Source: Muribaculaceae bacterium
GTDB taxonomy: Bacteria > Bacteroidota > Bacteroidia > Bacteroidales > Muribaculaceae
DNA: 64,000 nucleotides
Assembly: GCA_017548365.1 (NCBI GenBank)
Contig: JAFZAC010000041.1
Coordinates: 53,165 to 117,164, forward strand
Direction of reading: 5' to 3'
Below are positions 1 to 7,699 of this stretch, in pieces. The position numbers and the translations under genes are program-made. Position 1 is the first letter of the stretch. Each line of letters opens with the position of its first letter. The notes below the pieces were generated by a model. It had not been told where the DNA came from. It was given only the letters and a program-made list of their open reading frames with translations, and did not search any database.

Positions 1-339
1 TATACCGTAGAAGTCAAACACTTCACGCTCTTGATAGTTTGCCACCGCCCAAATATCGCTCACGCTATGCAGACGAGGCTGCTCACGGTCGCTGGTAGCC
101 ACTTTCACGTGAAGCATTTCTTGGGTCTCTGTGTTTGTCAAGTAGTACATCACTCCTAATTCCTCCTTCCAGTCCACACCCACGAGTGCGGTGAGGTAGT
201 CAAAGTGCATATCTTCCTTGAGCGATTTAGCAAGATTGTGCCATTGAGCATCGGGCACAATTATCAGTAAGAATTCACCGCTTGTGTCAAATTGAGCCAC
301 GGGACATATCTTACCGATTTTTTCTTGTAGGTCTGCCAT
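1..339 (-). CDS. nuoC: NADH-quinone oxidoreductase subunit C (partial, N-terminal part)
   Basis: This is the first 113 codons of a leftward gene that runs off the left edge. The product is the 30-kDa hydrophilic-arm subunit of complex I (NADH to quinone electron transfer). The visible end carries the family signature EREVFDFYGI at about residues 104-113, which is diagnostic for NuoC. It may continue as NuoC alone or as a NuoCD fusion; the window cannot tell. The ATG at 339 lies 35 bp downstream of the nuoB stop, so it is co-transcribed with nuoB and nuoA. No strong Shine-Dalgarno is visible, as is usual in this phylum. Confidence 0.93.
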   Translation of the reverse strand, partial: MADLQEKIGKICPVAQFDTSGEFLLIIVPDAQWHNLAKSLKEDMHFDYLTALVGVDWKEELGVMYYLTNTETQEMLHVKVATSDREQPRLHSVSDIWAVANYQEREVFDFYGI

Positions 340-374
340 ATATAATAATGTGTATATGTTTTTATTCGTTTTTA

Positions 375-968
375 TCACTCAGCGTTCTGCTCGAAGAACT
401 TCTTACGACTCTCTTTGCGGTTCACTCCACCAAAGAATTTCTGAACCTTTATTTTGCGTTGAAGCTGCATCAGAGCATAGAACATGGCCTCTGGACGTGG
501 TGGGCAGCCAGGAAGATAAACGTCGACAGGAATTATCTCATCGATTCCCTTAACCACACAATAGCTATTCTTGAAAGGACCGCCACTCACCGTGCACGCA
601 CCACATGCAATTACATATTTGGGCTCAGCCATCTGCTCATAAAGACGCTTGAGCGCAGGTGCCATACGATAGGTGATAGTTCCCTGGCACATGATATAGT
701 CGGCCTGACGAGGTGAATTACGTGCTACTTCAAAACCAAAACGAGCCATGTCATAACGAGCTGCGCCCAAGCACATGAACTCGATAGCACAACAGCTGGT
801 ACCAAAGCAGAATGGCCACAGCGAGTTGCTGATACCCCAGTTAATCAGCTGGTCGAGTTTGCCTACTACGACATTGGTGCCACTGGCATTCAACTCCTCA
901 ACAAGATTGTCGATATATTCATTGTCCTTGAAGTCCTCATGCTTCATGCTTTTAATCTTTACTTCCAT
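375..968 (-). CDS. nuoB: NADH-quinone oxidoreductase subunit B
   Basis: NuoB is the complex I subunit that holds iron-sulfur cluster N2, the last cluster before quinone. The 197-residue protein has the expected cysteine set: the tandem pair C59-C60 (GTSCCAIEF), C125 (GACTVSGG) and C155 (PGCPPRPE). It has a slightly extended, charged N-terminus. Its start overlaps the end of nuoA by 10 bp, so the two are probably translationally coupled in a nuoA-B-C operon. Length and motif order are normal for the family, and nothing looks broken. Confidence 0.98.
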   Translation of the reverse strand: MEVKIKSMKHEDFKDNEYIDNLVEELNASGTNVVVGKLDQLINWGISNSLWPFCFGTSCCAIEFMCLGAARYDMARFGFEVARNSPRQADYIMCQGTITYRMAPALKRLYEQMAEPKYVIACGACTVSGGPFKNSYCVVKGIDEIIPVDVYLPGCPPRPEAMFYALMQLQRKIKVQKFFGGVNRKESRKKFFEQNAE

Positions 969-1327
969 CGCAGCGCTCCTTTCTTCCAGGCGTAAGCCAG
1001 ACCTAAAACAAGAATAAACAAGAATGTACTAACTGCCAACAGAGCCGTCGAACGTAATTCCTTAGCTATCGACGCCCATGGGAATAGGAACACAGTTTCC
1101 ACGTCAAACATGAGAAACAATATCGCAAAAAGATAGTAACCCACGTGGAACTGAGCCATGCTCTCACCACGTGTAGGAATACCACATTCATAGGTCTCGC
1201 CCTTCTTCTTTGTAAAACTGCGGGGAGCAATCAGCCTGGCAATAAGCAAAGCTGCAAACACCAGCACAATGCCTGTGAGTACCGCAGTAATGGCTAAAGT
1301 GGTATTATGAATACTTAGTAAAACCAT
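959..1327 (-). CDS. nuoA: NADH-quinone oxidoreductase subunit A
   Basis: NuoA is a small membrane subunit of complex I that contacts the quinone-site loop. The 122-residue protein has three hydrophobic segments (about residues 10-32, 62-82 and 90-112). It carries the NuoA signature YECGIPTRG with the conserved Cys of the quinone-proximal loop, followed by [12 protein letters not shown]. It is the first gene of the leftward nuo operon. About 260 nt of leader with two hairpins separates the ATG from the nearest promoter-like box. Confidence 0.97.
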   Translation of the reverse strand: MVLLSIHNTTLAITAVLTGIVLVFAALLIARLIAPRSFTKKKGETYECGIPTRGESMAQFHVGYYLFAILFLMFDVETVFLFPWASIAKELRSTALLAVSTFLFILVLGLAYAWKKGALRWK

Positions 1328-1380
1328 AAAAACAATATGTTATAGTAGTTAATTATTATTTCAACAAAAATACCATTAGT

Positions 1381-1475
1381 GAGTCAATTCTTGAAATTCA
1401 TCAAGAATAACTCAACATTGCAATAAATGAGTGTGTACATGAATAAGTGCCAAAACAATCACTAAGGCACTTATT
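1381..1475 (-). other. Two hairpins in the nuo operon 5' leader
   Basis: The first inverted repeat has arms 1387-1394 (attcttga) and 1401-1408 (tcaagaat), with outer gagt/actc arms at 1381-1384 and 1410-1413. The second has perfect 10-bp arms 1442-1451 (aataagtgcc) and 1466-1475 (ggcacttatt) with a 14-nt loop. Both lie between the predicted nuo transcription start and the nuoA ATG. Neither is followed by a T-run on the minus strand, so they are not ordinary terminators. Their function is unknown. Confidence 0.55.
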
Positions 1476-1594
1476 ATCTAATATATATATATAAATTCTC
1501 TCATTAATTGCAATTTCTCTAATCGTGACACATTAAAAAACATATCTACAACAAAGACATTTGAAAAGTGTGTCACATACTCTTTATTTCGGTG

Positions 1595-1602
1595 CAAATA
1601 TA
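1595..1602 (-). promoter_or_regulatory. Putative -7 box for nuoABC
   Basis: The minus strand reads TATATTTG, matching the Bacteroidetes -7 consensus TAnnTTTG. No clear TTG lies 19-20 bp upstream. It would give a leader of about 260 nt before nuoA. Confidence 0.4.
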
Positions 1603-1693
1603 ATGTTTTTTTTTAGAATAATAAATAACTTACATAATTTAATTATTAACAAATTCACTTATTCCTTATAAAACAAATTATCATTCACCCTTT

Positions 1694-1723
1694 TTTGCAA
1701 TCAAAATTTTTTTATTAACTTTG
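1694..1723 (+). promoter_or_regulatory. Bacteroidetes-type promoter for the M23 peptidase leader
   Basis: TTTG at 1694-1697 and TAACTTTG at 1716-1723 are separated by 18 bp, a good match to the sigma-ABfr consensus. Transcription would start near 1730, leaving a leader of about 305 nt before the ATG at 2036. Confidence 0.65.
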
Positions 1724-1856
1724 CAGATACAAATCTAAATTATGTTTTTCAACATAAAAATGCGCAAAAACGCCCATTTCACACAAAGTCCTATAACTCA
1801 GTCTGTTATTTAAATTTATTAAAATAATAAGACAAACTTTTACACTTTTTAGCTGC

Positions 1857-2015
1857 CAAAATTAGGTCTATCTCGTAATAAATGCCTAATTTTGTGCGTT
1901 CAAAAAAATGTAGTGACCCAATTTTGAGGTCAACAAGAAGCCCGAGGTGAGGCTTTGCAAACTGGGCCCACCACCTCACTCCACATTGATATATATTATT
2001 CTTTGAGGCTTCTTG
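1857..2015 (+). ncRNA. Structured RNA leader or small RNA candidate upstream of the M23 peptidase gene
   Basis: Four successive helices can be read directly. Helix A is a perfect 10-bp repeat at 1857-1866/1885-1894. Helix B is 5 bp at 1914-1918/1928-1932 (tgacc/ggtca). Helix C is a perfect 9-bp repeat at 1934-1942/2007-2015 (caagaagcc/ggcttcttg). Helix D is nested inside C, 6 bp at 1944-1949/1972-1977 (gaggtg/cacctc). The C-D domain is much richer in GC than the flanks and ends 20 nt before the start codon. I do not recognise SRP RNA, 6S RNA, tmRNA or a named riboswitch. It could be a cis-regulatory element or a separate small RNA. Confidence 0.5.
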
Positions 2016-2035
2016 AAACTCTTAAAAAGTAAGTT

Positions 2036-2821
2036 ATGAAGTTTTCTTTTAGTACACTGCGTATGGCTATTCTTGGTATGGCAATAATATCGGTTAGCCT
2101 TGCAGCCAATTCACAATCAGTAAATGACTATCGTTCTAAACACCGTAACCTTTTAGCTAAACAAAACCGTGTAAAAGATAAAATTAAAGTTGAGGAGTCT
2201 CAAAACTACGCTCGCGGACTTTATGGCGACAAAGAAGCCGACAAAGCCGACATCTACAGTGAAGGATGGAACAGCGATAGAGTAAATCCATATCAGAATG
2301 CTACTATTCCTAATTCAAAAGTAATCGACGTTTCTAAATACTGTATGCCTGTTAAGCACAAAGTTGTTACTTCGCACTTTGGCTATCGCAAGCAATTTGG
2401 CAGAATGCATTACGGCGTTGACCTTAAGGCATCAGTAGGCGACACTGTTCGCTCTGCTTTCTCTGGCAAGGTTCGTCTCACTAAGTTCGAACGTAATGGC
2501 TACGGATTCTATGTAATTGTTCGTCATGACAATGGCATGGAGACAGTATACGGCCACCTTTCAAAATTCTTGGTTAAGCCAAATCAGCACGTAAAAGCTG
2601 GCACACCTATCGCCCTCAGTGGAAACACAGGACGTAGCACTGGTCCACACCTTCATTTTGAAACTCGTTATATGGGTGTTGCCATTAACCCTGAGAAGAT
2701 CTTTGATTTCACTAATGGCAAAGTGCAACACGACCGTTACACATTCAATAAGAACAGCAGCGACAACGCTAATAATCAGCGTCAGAGCGCAAGCAGTGGC
2801 AGCAGCCGTCGCCGTCGTTAA
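2036..2821 (+). CDS. Secreted M23 (LytM-type) peptidoglycan endopeptidase
   Basis: The 261-residue protein has an N-terminal signal peptide (about residues 1-26), a charged linker, and an M23 domain from about residue 100 to 225. The zinc and catalytic residues are all visible: H125 and D129 (HYGVDL), H174 (YGHLS), and H205/H207 (HLHFE). This predicts an active metallo-endopeptidase that cuts peptide cross-links in periplasmic murein. The C-terminus is Ser-rich and ends in four arginines, which is unusual. It follows an unusual structured leader and is closed by a strong terminator, so it is probably monocistronic. Whether its role is in growth or division is not shown. Confidence 0.93.
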   Translation: MKFSFSTLRMAILGMAIISVSLAANSQSVNDYRSKHRNLLAKQNRVKDKIKVEESQNYARGLYGDKEADKADIYSEGWNSDRVNPYQNATIPNSKVIDVSKYCMPVKHKVVTSHFGYRKQFGRMHYGVDLKASVGDTVRSAFSGKVRLTKFERNGYGFYVIVRHDNGMETVYGHLSKFLVKPNQHVKAGTPIALSGNTGRSTGPHLHFETRYMGVAINPEKIFDFTNGKVQHDRYTFNKNSSDNANNQRQSASSGSSRRRR

Positions 2822-2851
2822 TTACAAGAAACTACTTTCCTATTCTATAAC

Positions 2852-2892
2852 TCAGCGCAGTCAAAACAAAATGGACTGCGCTGATTTTTTTA
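2852..2892 (+). terminator. Rho-independent terminator after the M23 peptidase gene
   Basis: A perfect 11-bp stem, tcagcgcagtc (2852-2862) with gactgcgctga (2874-2884), is followed by a run of seven T. Confidence 0.92.
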
Positions 2893-2942
2893 TTATCACA
2901 ACTTTTTAAGAATTTATTAAACTGAATTCAATTGATTTTTGT

Positions 2943-2950
2943 TATCTTTG
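2943..2950 (+). promoter_or_regulatory. -7 box for pgk
   Basis: TATCTTTG followed by C matches TAnnTTTGC. It sits 47 bp before the pgk ATG and directly after the upstream terminator. The -33 box is weak. Confidence 0.6.
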
Positions 2951-2996
2951 CACCCAGAATAAGAATTCACAGGTAATAATTTAATAACATTTCAAA

Positions 2997-4250
2997 ATGG
3001 CTAATTTTAACGATTACAACTTTGCTGGAAAAAAGGCAATAGTACGTGTTGATTTCAACGTTCCACTGAACGAAGAAGGTAAGATAACCGACGACACCCG
3101 CATCCGTGGTGCCTTACCCACACTCAAGAAGATTCTTGCTGATGGCGGTTCGCTTGTAGTAATGTCACACATGGGAAAGCCAAAAGGCAAAGTAAATGCA
3201 AAACTTTCGCTGAGTCAGATTGTAGATGCTGTTTCGGCAGCACTTGAAAGAGAGGTGAAATTCGCTCCTGATTGCGCTAACGCAGCCGATGCAGCCGCTG
3301 CGCTCAAACCTGGCGATGTACTCCTTCTTGAGAACCTGCGCTTCTACCCCGAAGAAGAAGGCAAGCCAGTAGGCATAGATAAGGAAGATCCTTCTTATGA
3401 CGCCGCAAAGAAGGAAATGAAGACTCGTCAGGCTGAATTCGCAAAAACACTTGCCAGCTATGCCGACTGCTACGTCAACGACGCATTCGGAACCGCTCAT
3501 CGTCGTCACGCATCTACTGCTGTTATTGCCGACTACTTTGACGATGACAATAAGATGCTCGGTTTGCTCATGGAGAAAGAGGTTACCGCTATCGACAATG
3601 TTCTCAAGAATGCACAACACCCATTTACCGCCATCATTGGTGGCAGCAAGGTTTCATCGAAACTTGCTGTTATCAAGAACCTCCTTGACAAGGTTGATAA
3701 CCTGATCATTGGCGGTGGCATGGGATTCACATTCTTCAAGGCCGAAGGAGGAAAGATTGGTAACTCGCTCCACGAGGACGACTTGATGCCAGAGGCACTG
3801 AATGTGCTTGCCGAAGCCAAAAAGAAAGGTGTACACGTTCAGCTTTCAGTTGCAACTGTGGCAGGTCGTGAGTTCAGCAACGACACTGAGCAACGCATCT
3901 TTGACACCCACAATATTGAGGACGGATGGGAAGGTATGGATGCCAGTCCCGCTTCGCTTGCTCTGTGGAAAGAGATTATTATGAATAGCAAGACAATCCT
4001 ATGGAATGGTCCCGTGGGAGTGTTTGAGTTTGAAAACTTTGCTAAGGGTACAGGCGAAATCGCTAAATATGTAGCAGAAGCGACCAAAAACGGAGCTTAC
4101 TCACTCGTGGGTGGCGGTGACTCGGTTGCAGCTGTCAACAAGTTTGGTCTTGCTGACCAGGTATCTTACGTATCAACCGGTGGAGGTGCCATGCTTGAGG
4201 CGATCGAAGGAAAGACACTTCCTGGTGTTGCTGCCATCAAGGGCGAATAA
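2997..4250 (+). CDS. pgk: Phosphoglycerate kinase
   Basis: This is the glycolytic enzyme that converts 1,3-bisphosphoglycerate and ADP to 3-phosphoglycerate and ATP. The 417-residue protein has the family landmarks in order: [61 protein letters not shown] and GGGDSVAA. It has the Bacteroidetes-type insertion after the EEEG motif, which makes it about 20-25 residues longer than typical enzymes. It has its own promoter box and terminator. It is expected to be highly expressed, and nothing is abnormal. Confidence 0.99.
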   Translation: MANFNDYNFAGKKAIVRVDFNVPLNEEGKITDDTRIRGALPTLKKILADGGSLVVMSHMGKPKGKVNAKLSLSQIVDAVSAALEREVKFAPDCANAADAAAALKPGDVLLLENLRFYPEEEGKPVGIDKEDPSYDAAKKEMKTRQAEFAKTLASYADCYVNDAFGTAHRRHASTAVIADYFDDDNKMLGLLMEKEVTAIDNVLKNAQHPFTAIIGGSKVSSKLAVIKNLLDKVDNLIIGGGMGFTFFKAEGGKIGNSLHEDDLMPEALNVLAEAKKKGVHVQLSVATVAGREFSNDTEQRIFDTHNIEDGWEGMDASPASLALWKEIIMNSKTILWNGPVGVFEFENFAKGTGEIAKYVAEATKNGAYSLVGGGDSVAAVNKFGLADQVSYVSTGGGAMLEAIEGKTLPGVAAIKGE

Positions 4251-4272
4251 TTCTAAGCACAATAAGAATACT

Positions 4273-4307
4273 AAGGCGGAGCCATTATCGGTTCCGCCTT
4301 TTATTTT
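4273..4307 (+). terminator. Terminator after pgk, overlapping the end of the convergent gene
   Basis: An 11-bp stem (4273-4283 with 4290-4300, one G.U pair) is followed by ttattttt. The stop codon of the convergent leftward membrane-protein gene (4285-4287) lies in the loop. Its last codons therefore form one arm of this terminator. Confidence 0.88.
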
Positions 4308-6453
4308 TACATTCACTCCACATAATCAGCATAAGCAGCAATAGTCCCACAATACTAATAAATGCACCTGTTTTTAGTCCAGGTGGAAAGTATTCTACCG
4401 ATATCGAATGCTTGCCTTGAGCTATTTTAAGGGCCATCATGCACCAATTTGCTTTATAGATAGGTACATCTTTTCCATCGACCCTTGCTGTGAAACCTTT
4501 AGAGTAAGGAATACTGAAAAACACCATCCTGGTCGAAGGCAAGTCAATCTTTGCTGTGAAACCTCTTGAATTTCCTTTGAAATCGGTAGTTGTATATTCT
4601 CGCCTTTTCGCTACCAAGCTATCTATATTGAGCGGCTCATAAATATCGCATCTTTCCATACTGTCACAATAATTCCCATCAACAACCATTGCCGATAGCA
4701 TTATCAACGGCAAATTAAAGAGTGAGTCATCTCGCATCTTATAGAAATCGCTTGACAACAGATATTTATCATAAGCGAATCCCATAGGTATGAAAAACTT
4801 GTTCTCTCGCTTTGCGACATTACCAGTTGAGTCCATCTCATAGATTTCCTTTACTGAGAGTAGCGCATCGAGTTCATCCTGATGAATATTAGCGCGAAGC
4901 TTGTTCTTCGCCCAAAAATCTTTTGTGTAAGTTCTCAAAAACACATCCACATCTTTAGTAATCACCGAATGATAACTCTGCACGCTGGCACGATTGCGTA
5001 GTAATCCAGCATTATAAGTCAGGAAACTTTTACCATTTCTGAAGTCGGTACGACAAGTCACTTCACCACTACCCTGTTCAACATTGTTCTTTAGGCCATT
5101 GACCCATGCTGAATCTGTTCCTAGATTCAGCATAAATAGCCATATCTGGACTATCACACATGCAACAATTGACACTTTGAGCCAACGCAACGAAATCTTT
5201 TTCATAGACCACATCACAATTGCTGCAATACCAATTAAAAACAAAGCAATCAACGCAAGAAAACGAGGGATTGATATTTGAAGACCATTGACAATAATCA
5301 CTTTTGCAACAAAAGCAAAAACTATCACCGACGCCACTATCGAGTAAGACACCACTCCCCTTTTTACATCCCTCCTCTCATCAAGAACTCGCACAGTGCA
5401 CAACACAATTATTATAGTTAATGCATAGGCCCAACGAGTATATAAAGGATTAGTAAACAGAGTGAAAATGCCATTTAATGGAGAGAGATAAAGCAATAAA
5501 TACAACAGTAGCAACGACGAGAGCCAGTCGCGATGACGCCAAACATAAACAAATGCAAGTGACAATCCAAATACAGCAATACTAGCCTCATTGCTAAAAG
5601 AGTCGGAACCTTCGCTCACAAATATTGTTCGACCTTCCACCACCTTGGGCATAAACACTGTGCGCAGACGTTCAAGCAGATTAAGCATTGCTGTTGAATC
5701 TATTGCACTTTGGGCGTCGGTACGAGTTGTAATGAGCATCTGATTAAATACTGGCAACAGCAAAAATGAGCACATTACAACGCCCACAGCCACTGCAATC
5801 AAACCTCTTATAGCGGTCTTGACATTGAAATCAATATCGTTTGAAAATGCTCTGAAAATCACATATATCAGAGCAGCAATAAAAGAGCCTATCGCAAAGT
5901 AAAAATTAACAAATGTCACTACAAATGCCGCCAATGCTACACAAGCCATTCCCCAACGTTGGTGCCTTAACAATCGTTCAATTGCAATCAAAAGCAAAAT
6001 GAACGCAATTATCGGTTCATAAAAGTGGTAATAGTAGAGCGAGGCAATGTTAAACGATGAAAAGGTAAAAAGGAAAGATCCCAGTAAAGAATTCTCACGG
6101 CTCACACCCATTTTACGTAGGTATAACCATGATACTACAGATATGCATAAAAACTTAAGTACAAAGGTTATGGCTAATCCAACTTCAAGTAAAGATTCAG
6201 GCAACAAGCAATTAATCCATACAAACGGACTGGTCAGAGTATAAAATGCATAAGAGCCAATGAAATCACTGCCTAAATAGGTGTTCCATGACCACCATGG
6301 CGCACCTGTTGCAAGCATTCGTTTGGTTTCAAGAATAAATGAAATCTCCTGATGAACGAAGTCACTGGAAAGCCACAAATCGCCTCTGTACACCATTACT
6401 GGCAATAATGCAAGTGCAAGAGTGATTAAAACCAAAAACAGTAACTTCCTCAT
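4285..6453 (-). CDS. YfhO-family polytopic membrane glycosyltransferase (GT-C type)
   Basis: This 722-residue integral membrane protein has about a dozen hydrophobic segments in its first 450 residues and a globular, probably periplasmic, portion near 450-680. A last transmembrane helix (about 695-712) and a basic tail follow. An early acidic residue lies in SDFVHQE (about residues 30-37), as in GT-C enzymes of the YfhO family. It is transcribed with the upstream GtrB/DPM1-like enzyme, separated by 4 bp. In the characterised CsbB/YfhO pairs of Firmicutes, the GT2 partner loads a sugar on undecaprenyl phosphate and YfhO transfers it to a cell-surface polymer. Here the acceptor would be an envelope glycan, but it is unknown. 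Family assignment comes from architecture and context. Confidence 0.75.
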   Translation of the reverse strand: MRKLLFLVLITLALALLPVMVYRGDLWLSSDFVHQEISFILETKRMLATGAPWWSWNTYLGSDFIGSYAFYTLTSPFVWINCLLPESLLEVGLAITFVLKFLCISVVSWLYLRKMGVSRENSLLGSFLFTFSSFNIASLYYYHFYEPIIAFILLLIAIERLLRHQRWGMACVALAAFVVTFVNFYFAIGSFIAALIYVIFRAFSNDIDFNVKTAIRGLIAVAVGVVMCSFLLLPVFNQMLITTRTDAQSAIDSTAMLNLLERLRTVFMPKVVEGRTIFVSEGSDSFSNEASIAVFGLSLAFVYVWRHRDWLSSLLLLYLLLYLSPLNGIFTLFTNPLYTRWAYALTIIIVLCTVRVLDERRDVKRGVVSYSIVASVIVFAFVAKVIIVNGLQISIPRFLALIALFLIGIAAIVMWSMKKISLRWLKVSIVACVIVQIWLFMLNLGTDSAWVNGLKNNVEQGSGEVTCRTDFRNGKSFLTYNAGLLRNRASVQSYHSVITKDVDVFLRTYTKDFWAKNKLRANIHQDELDALLSVKEIYEMDSTGNVAKRENKFFIPMGFAYDKYLLSSDFYKMRDDSLFNLPLIMLSAMVVDGNYCDSMERCDIYEPLNIDSLVAKRREYTTTDFKGNSRGFTAKIDLPSTRMVFFSIPYSKGFTARVDGKDVPIYKANWCMMALKIAQGKHSISVEYFPPGLKTGAFISIVGLLLLMLIMWSECKNKRRNR

Positions 6454-6457
6454 CTTC

Positions 6458-7423
6458 TCAGTCTTTTTCGAGACCTACAGTGGTGTCTACGTTGAAACGC
6501 GGGCGGTTCTTCACTTCTGTGTAGATTTTGCCCACATACTCACCAATTATACCTAAACCAATAAGAATGAAAGCACCGACAAGCCAGATTGAGAGAATGA
6601 GCGATGGCCAACCCGAGACTGCGCGCCCCATGAAATAGGCAGTAAGGACATATATAAGCATTATCAAAGCGATAATCAGGAATAAGATTCCCACCATGAA
6701 AACCATGCGCACAGGTTTCACACTAAACGAGGTAATTCCGTCAATGGCAAAATTGAGCATTTTGCGCAAAGGATACTTGCTTTCACCAGCAGTACGAGCA
6801 GAGCGGTCATAAAATATGCTATCAGTCTTGTAGCCAAGTTTTGTTACTATACCACGAATGAAGAGGTTACGCTCTTTATAATCTAGCAAAGCCAATACAG
6901 CACGGCGACTCATCAAGCGGAAATCGGCATGATTGTTAATGGTATCAACATCAAGACGATTCATCATCTTGTAAAACATTGTCGCGGTGGTGCGTTTAAA
7001 CCACGAGTCGCTCTTGCGTTCACGGCGCACACCAAAAACTATGTCACAACCATCCTTGTAACGTTCAACCATTTGAGGAATCACATTGATATCGTCCTGG
7101 AGATCGGCATCGATACTTACAGTAATGTCGCAATGATCCACCGCAGCGGCCAATCCTGCCATTAGGGCATTCTGATGACCACTATTGCAAGCAAGCTTCA
7201 CACCAGCAACTTGATTGTTATCACCTGACAAACGATCAATTATCTCCCATGTGTCATCGCGTGACCCATCATCAACATAAAGTAACTTGCTGTCATTGGC
7301 AACATTTCCCTTTGCCACCATTTCTTCGAGTAGTTGGGAAAGGTGTTGATGCGACTGAGGTAATACTTCTTGCTCGTTGAAACAAGGAACAACTATATAT
7401 AAAACTGGGCAATCTTTTTCCAT
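6458..7423 (-). CDS. Polyprenyl-phosphate glycosyltransferase, GtrB/DPM1-like (GT2)
   Basis: The 321-residue protein has a cytosolic GT2 domain with VPCFNEQEVL near the start. It also has the nucleotide-binding VDDGSRDDT and the metal-binding DADLQDD motifs. An amphipathic region and two C-terminal transmembrane helices (about residues 238-262 and 272-296) follow, which is the GtrB/CsbB architecture. It should move a hexose from a nucleotide sugar to undecaprenyl phosphate. It directly precedes the YfhO-like gene, so the two probably make one lipid-linked-sugar glycosylation system. The sugar cannot be deduced. Confidence 0.9.
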   Translation of the reverse strand: MEKDCPVLYIVVPCFNEQEVLPQSHQHLSQLLEEMVAKGNVANDSKLLYVDDGSRDDTWEIIDRLSGDNNQVAGVKLACNSGHQNALMAGLAAAVDHCDITVSIDADLQDDINVIPQMVERYKDGCDIVFGVRRERKSDSWFKRTTATMFYKMMNRLDVDTINNHADFRLMSRRAVLALLDYKERNLFIRGIVTKLGYKTDSIFYDRSARTAGESKYPLRKMLNFAIDGITSFSVKPVRMVFMVGILFLIIALIMLIYVLTAYFMGRAVSGWPSLILSIWLVGAFILIGLGIIGEYVGKIYTEVKNRPRFNVDTTVGLEKD

Positions 7424-7442
7424 AATATTTCTCTTTAAATGA

Positions 7443-7472
7443 CAAAATTACAAAAAATAACATTAAACACAA
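7443..7472 (-). promoter_or_regulatory. Promoter for the GtrB-like/YfhO-like pair
   Basis: On the minus strand TTG (7470-7472) is followed after 19 bp by TAATTTTG (7443-7450), a good Bacteroidetes match. It sits about 20 bp from the ATG. Confidence 0.65.
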
Positions 7473-7616
7473 GGGAATGAACAAAAAAACTGTTCAATAG
7501 TTTGTTTTGAATGCAATTTACTTTCACTATAACCCTCTAACATAGATTTTATATAATTTAATGTGTAAAATTACTTAAAAACCCCTCCATTAAGTGTACT
7601 TTTCACAAATAATTAG

Positions 7617-7624
7617 TACCTTTG
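7617..7624 (+). promoter_or_regulatory. -7 box for mutAB
   Basis: TACCTTTG matches TAnnTTTG and gives a leader of about 70 nt before mutA. No cobalamin-riboswitch hallmark was seen in this leader. Confidence 0.6.
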
Positions 7625-7699
7625 TGGTCGTTTTTTGGAGATTAGTTTTTTAACGCAGAATATTACTACGTTACTATATAAATTTACTTTTAAAAAGTT

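Larger units (their letters stand above)
1328..2035. other. 708-bp intergenic region between nuoA and an M23 peptidase gene
   Basis: No convincing protein-coding gene is present. The region is strongly AT-rich and holds the divergent leaders of nuoA (leftward) and the M23 peptidase (rightward). The left part has two inverted repeats (1381-1413 and 1442-1475). A leftward -7 box lies at 1595-1602 and a full rightward promoter at 1694-1723. The right part has a cluster of four helices (1857-2015). These are listed separately. Confidence 0.7.

Noticed and set aside
1857..2015. SRP RNA or 6S RNA as identity of the structured leader
   Set aside because: The SRP GNAR-tetraloop/asymmetric-loop core is absent and no 6S-type central bubble could be drawn.
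7620..7699. Cobalamin riboswitch before mutAB or nrdJ
   Set aside because: The leaders are short (about 50-75 nt) and lack a recognisable B12 box.
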